Shown piece after piece: positions 62,620 to 64,000 of a stretch of DNA of 64,000 bases (its first letter is position 1; every line of letters begins with the position of its first letter). Below the pieces are notes generated by a model. The model did not search any database, was not told where the DNA came from, and saw only the letters and a program-made list of their open reading frames with translations. The translations under genes were made by a program, and so were the position numbers. This stretch comes from Leisingera sp. ANG-M7 (GTDB taxonomy: Bacteria > Pseudomonadota > Alphaproteobacteria > Rhodobacterales > Rhodobacteraceae): contig NZ_JWLI01000013.1 of the NCBI RefSeq assembly GCF_000813965.1, forward strand, positions 62,001 to 126,000. The letters run 5' to 3'.

Positions 62620-63372
62620 ATGCCCCGCTTCGCGGCCAATATCTCGCTGCTGTTTGCTGAGCTGCCCTATCTCGACCGGTTCCAGGCCGCGGCGGCTGCC
62701 GGCTTTGACGCGGTGGAGATCCTCTATCCTTATGAAATCGCCGCCAAGGAAACCCAGCGCGCGCTGATGGCCAACGGGCTGCGGCTCCTGCTGATCAACG
62801 CGCCGCCCCCGAATTACACCGGCGGTATGCCCGGCTATGCGGCGGTTCCCGAAGGCGTCGACCGGTTTCAGCGCGACATCCGCCGGGTGCTGCGCTACGC
62901 CGAGGCGCTGAAGGCGGGCAAGATCCACGTGATGGCGGGCTACGCCAAAGGCGATACGGCGCAGCAGACCTTCATCGAGAACCTGCAATGGGCCGCCGAC
63001 CGCGCGCCGGAACAGCAGTTCACCATCGAACCGCTGAACAGCGGCGATCAGCCCGGCTATTTCCTTGACGATTACAACCTGGCAATCGACGTGCTGGATG
63101 TGGTCGACCGGCCCAACGTCGGCCTGCAGTATGACGCCTACCACGCGCAGATGATCCACGGCGACGCGCTCAAAGTGTGGGAGACTTTCGGCCCGCGTGC
63201 CGTGCATGTGCAGATCGGCGCCGCGCCGGGCCGCTGCGAACCGGGCACCGGGCCGGTGGATTTCCAGGAGCTGTTCGAAGCCATCGACGCCAGCGGCTAT
63301 GGCGGCTGGGTCAGCGCCGAATACACCCCCTCGACCCGCCGCACCGAGGACAGCCTGGGCTGGATGGGCTGA
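62620..63372 (+). CDS. hyi: Hydroxypyruvate isomerase
   Basis: Hyi interconverts hydroxypyruvate and tartronate semialdehyde. The 250-aa AP-endonuclease-fold (TIM barrel) protein starts at ATG 62620 after AAGGAG. It shows ANISLLFAELPYLDRFQAAAAAGFDAVEILYPYE, FTIEPLNSGDQPGYFL (metal Glu), VGLQYDAYHAQMIHG (metal Asp/His) and HVQIGAAPGRCEPGTG, all typical. No glyoxylate carboligase gene is in view, so the pathway context is open. Confidence 0.93.
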   Translation: MPRFAANISLLFAELPYLDRFQAAAAAGFDAVEILYPYEIAAKETQRALMANGLRLLLINAPPPNYTGGMPGYAAVPEGVDRFQRDIRRVLRYAEALKAGKIHVMAGYAKGDTAQQTFIENLQWAADRAPEQQFTIEPLNSGDQPGYFLDDYNLAIDVLDVVDRPNVGLQYDAYHAQMIHGDALKVWETFGPRAVHVQIGAAPGRCEPGTGPVDFQELFEAIDASGYGGWVSAEYTPSTRRTEDSLGWMG

Positions 63373-63478
63373 CCGCCCGCCCGGCCAGCCTGCGCAGACA
63401 TCTGTGCAGCGGCGCAGATTGTTTCTCATTCACGGCACCGCATATCTCCGGCAGCACCCCGCTGCCAAGGAGACCGCC

Positions 63479-63715
63479 ATGATCCCCGCCCGCTTTGCCC
63501 CGCTTCTGTCCGGCTTCCTGATGTCGATGATGATGTCCTCGATCGTGTCGGGCATATCCACCCTGCGGGTTGCCGGCGCAGGCGAGGGCTTTGCCGCCGC
63601 CTGGCTCACCGCCTGGGCTTACAGCTGGCCGGTGGCCTTTCCGGTTGTGCTGATGGTGGCACCGCTGGTGCGCCGGATCGTGGCCATCGCCATCCGCCCG
63701 CCGGATGCGGCATGA
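63479..63715 (+). CDS. DUF2798 membrane protein, first tandem copy
   Basis: A 78-aa protein with two membrane helices (PLLSGFLMSMMMSSIVSGISTL and YSWPVAFPVVLMVAPLVRRIV). The R-F-A-P-x-L-S/F-x-x-x-M and WxxxWxxSWPxAFPxV pattern is DUF2798. ATG 63479 follows AAGGAGACCGCC. Function unknown; the family often lies beside TetR regulators. A paralogous gene follows at 63806. Confidence 0.8.
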   Translation: MIPARFAPLLSGFLMSMMMSSIVSGISTLRVAGAGEGFAAAWLTAWAYSWPVAFPVVLMVAPLVRRIVAIAIRPPDAA

Positions 63716-63732
63716 TGCCCGCGGCACGGCGA

Positions 63733-63762
63733 AATACATATTCGTTAATTGAAATGTGTATT
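63733..63762. repeat. AT-rich inverted repeat between DUF2798 copies, flanked by 9-bp direct repeats
   Basis: AATACA and TGTATT arms (63733-63738, 63757-63762) frame an AT-rich centre. Exact direct repeats CGGCACGGC lie at 63722-63730 and 63764-63772. The AT-rich stretch stands out from its GC-rich surroundings and lies just upstream of the second DUF2798 gene, where an operator or a small insertion is possible. Confidence 0.5.
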
Positions 63763-63805
63763 CCGGCACGGCATAAGGTGCCGCAACAGTTAAAGGATCC
63801 CGCCC

Positions 63806-64000
63806 ATGCTCCCTGCCCGTTTTGCACCCGTGCTGTTCAGCCTGATCCTGTCAGGGATGATGTCCTTCATCGTCACCGGTGTCGCGACCTGGAAGGCGCT
63901 GGGTTTCGGCACAGGTTTCGGCAATGCCTGGATGCAGGCCTGGAGCCTGAGCTGGCCGATTGCCTTCGCTGTCGCCTTCACCGCCGCACCCCTGGTGCGC
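63806..64000 (+). CDS. DUF2798 membrane protein, second tandem copy (partial)
   Basis: From ATG 63806 the frame is open to the window end (65 codons), so the C-terminus is missing. MLPARFAPVLFSLILSGMMS parallels MIPARFAPLLSGFLMSMMMS in the first copy, and AWMQAWSLSWPIAFAVAFTA parallels AWLTAWAYSWPVAFPVVLMV. This marks a tandem duplication. AAAGGAT lies nine bases upstream of the ATG. Role unknown. Confidence 0.8.
   Translation, partial: MLPARFAPVLFSLILSGMMSFIVTGVATWKALGFGTGFGNAWMQAWSLSWPIAFAVAFTAAPLVR

Overview
This 64 kb window is GC-rich chromosomal DNA of an alphaproteobacterium, most likely a marine Rhodobacteraceae of the Roseobacter group. The protein content, the murA/DUF2948/hisD/UPF0262/LMW-phosphatase neighbourhood, the napEFDABC order and the ATGA-coupled operons all fit that group. 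I assign it from protein and synteny resemblance only. I see no IS element, phage gene, CRISPR array or rRNA; the one tRNA is tRNA-Thr(GGT).

Layout. 1-6.5 kb: a mostly minus-strand core block (acetyltransferase, NTF2-like, LMW phosphatase, UPF0262, hisD, GNAT, DUF2948, murA, a 51-aa protein) with one plus-strand SDR gene inside it. 6.6-11.9 kb: tRNA-Thr, a 0.6 kb non-coding stretch with an FNR-type box, then the periplasmic nitrate reductase operon napEFDABC closed by a strong terminator. 11.9-17.3 kb: trhO, then the NAD-salvage genes pncA and pncB on either side of a hybrid histidine kinase. 17.4-26.2 kb: a peptide/nickel-type ABC transporter with an aldehyde dehydrogenase, a class I HDAC/AcuC-like deacetylase, a pentameric ligand-gated ion channel homologue and a solute-binding protein. 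26.3-29.6 kb: panBC and glpK. 29.8-40 kb: mostly minus-strand metabolic and housekeeping genes (flavin monooxygenase, idi, an FNR-boxed cytochrome c, P1 peptidase, cupin, SDR, arfB, a queuosine-precursor-type transporter, phytase-like protein, mepA, MFS transporter, thioesterase). 40-46 kb: yggT, recQ, yaaA and a second hybrid kinase. 46-54.5 kb: an alpha-2-macroglobulin/PbpC envelope pair followed by an exported hydratase-like protein. 54.7-61.4 kb: a four-gene MoxR/DUF58/DUF4159/large membrane protein operon. 61.5-64 kb: DUF1285, cupin, hyi and two tandem DUF2798 genes, the second cut by the window edge.

How the genes fit together. The nap operon and the cytochrome c gene both carry FNR-like half-palindromes and suggest oxygen-responsive respiration. 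pncA and pncB form the deamidating nicotinamide salvage route, and panB and panC the pantoate and pantothenate steps. The 17-26 kb block looks like an uptake, sensing and catabolism module for an unidentified, possibly amine-containing or acetylated, substrate. Several convergent gene ends hold dispersed, hairpin-rich repeats of at least two families. The most interesting non-coding elements are these repeats, a perfect 30-bp palindrome at 17366-17395 and a candidate small RNA at 35171-35395 that pairs its own Shine-Dalgarno sequence.
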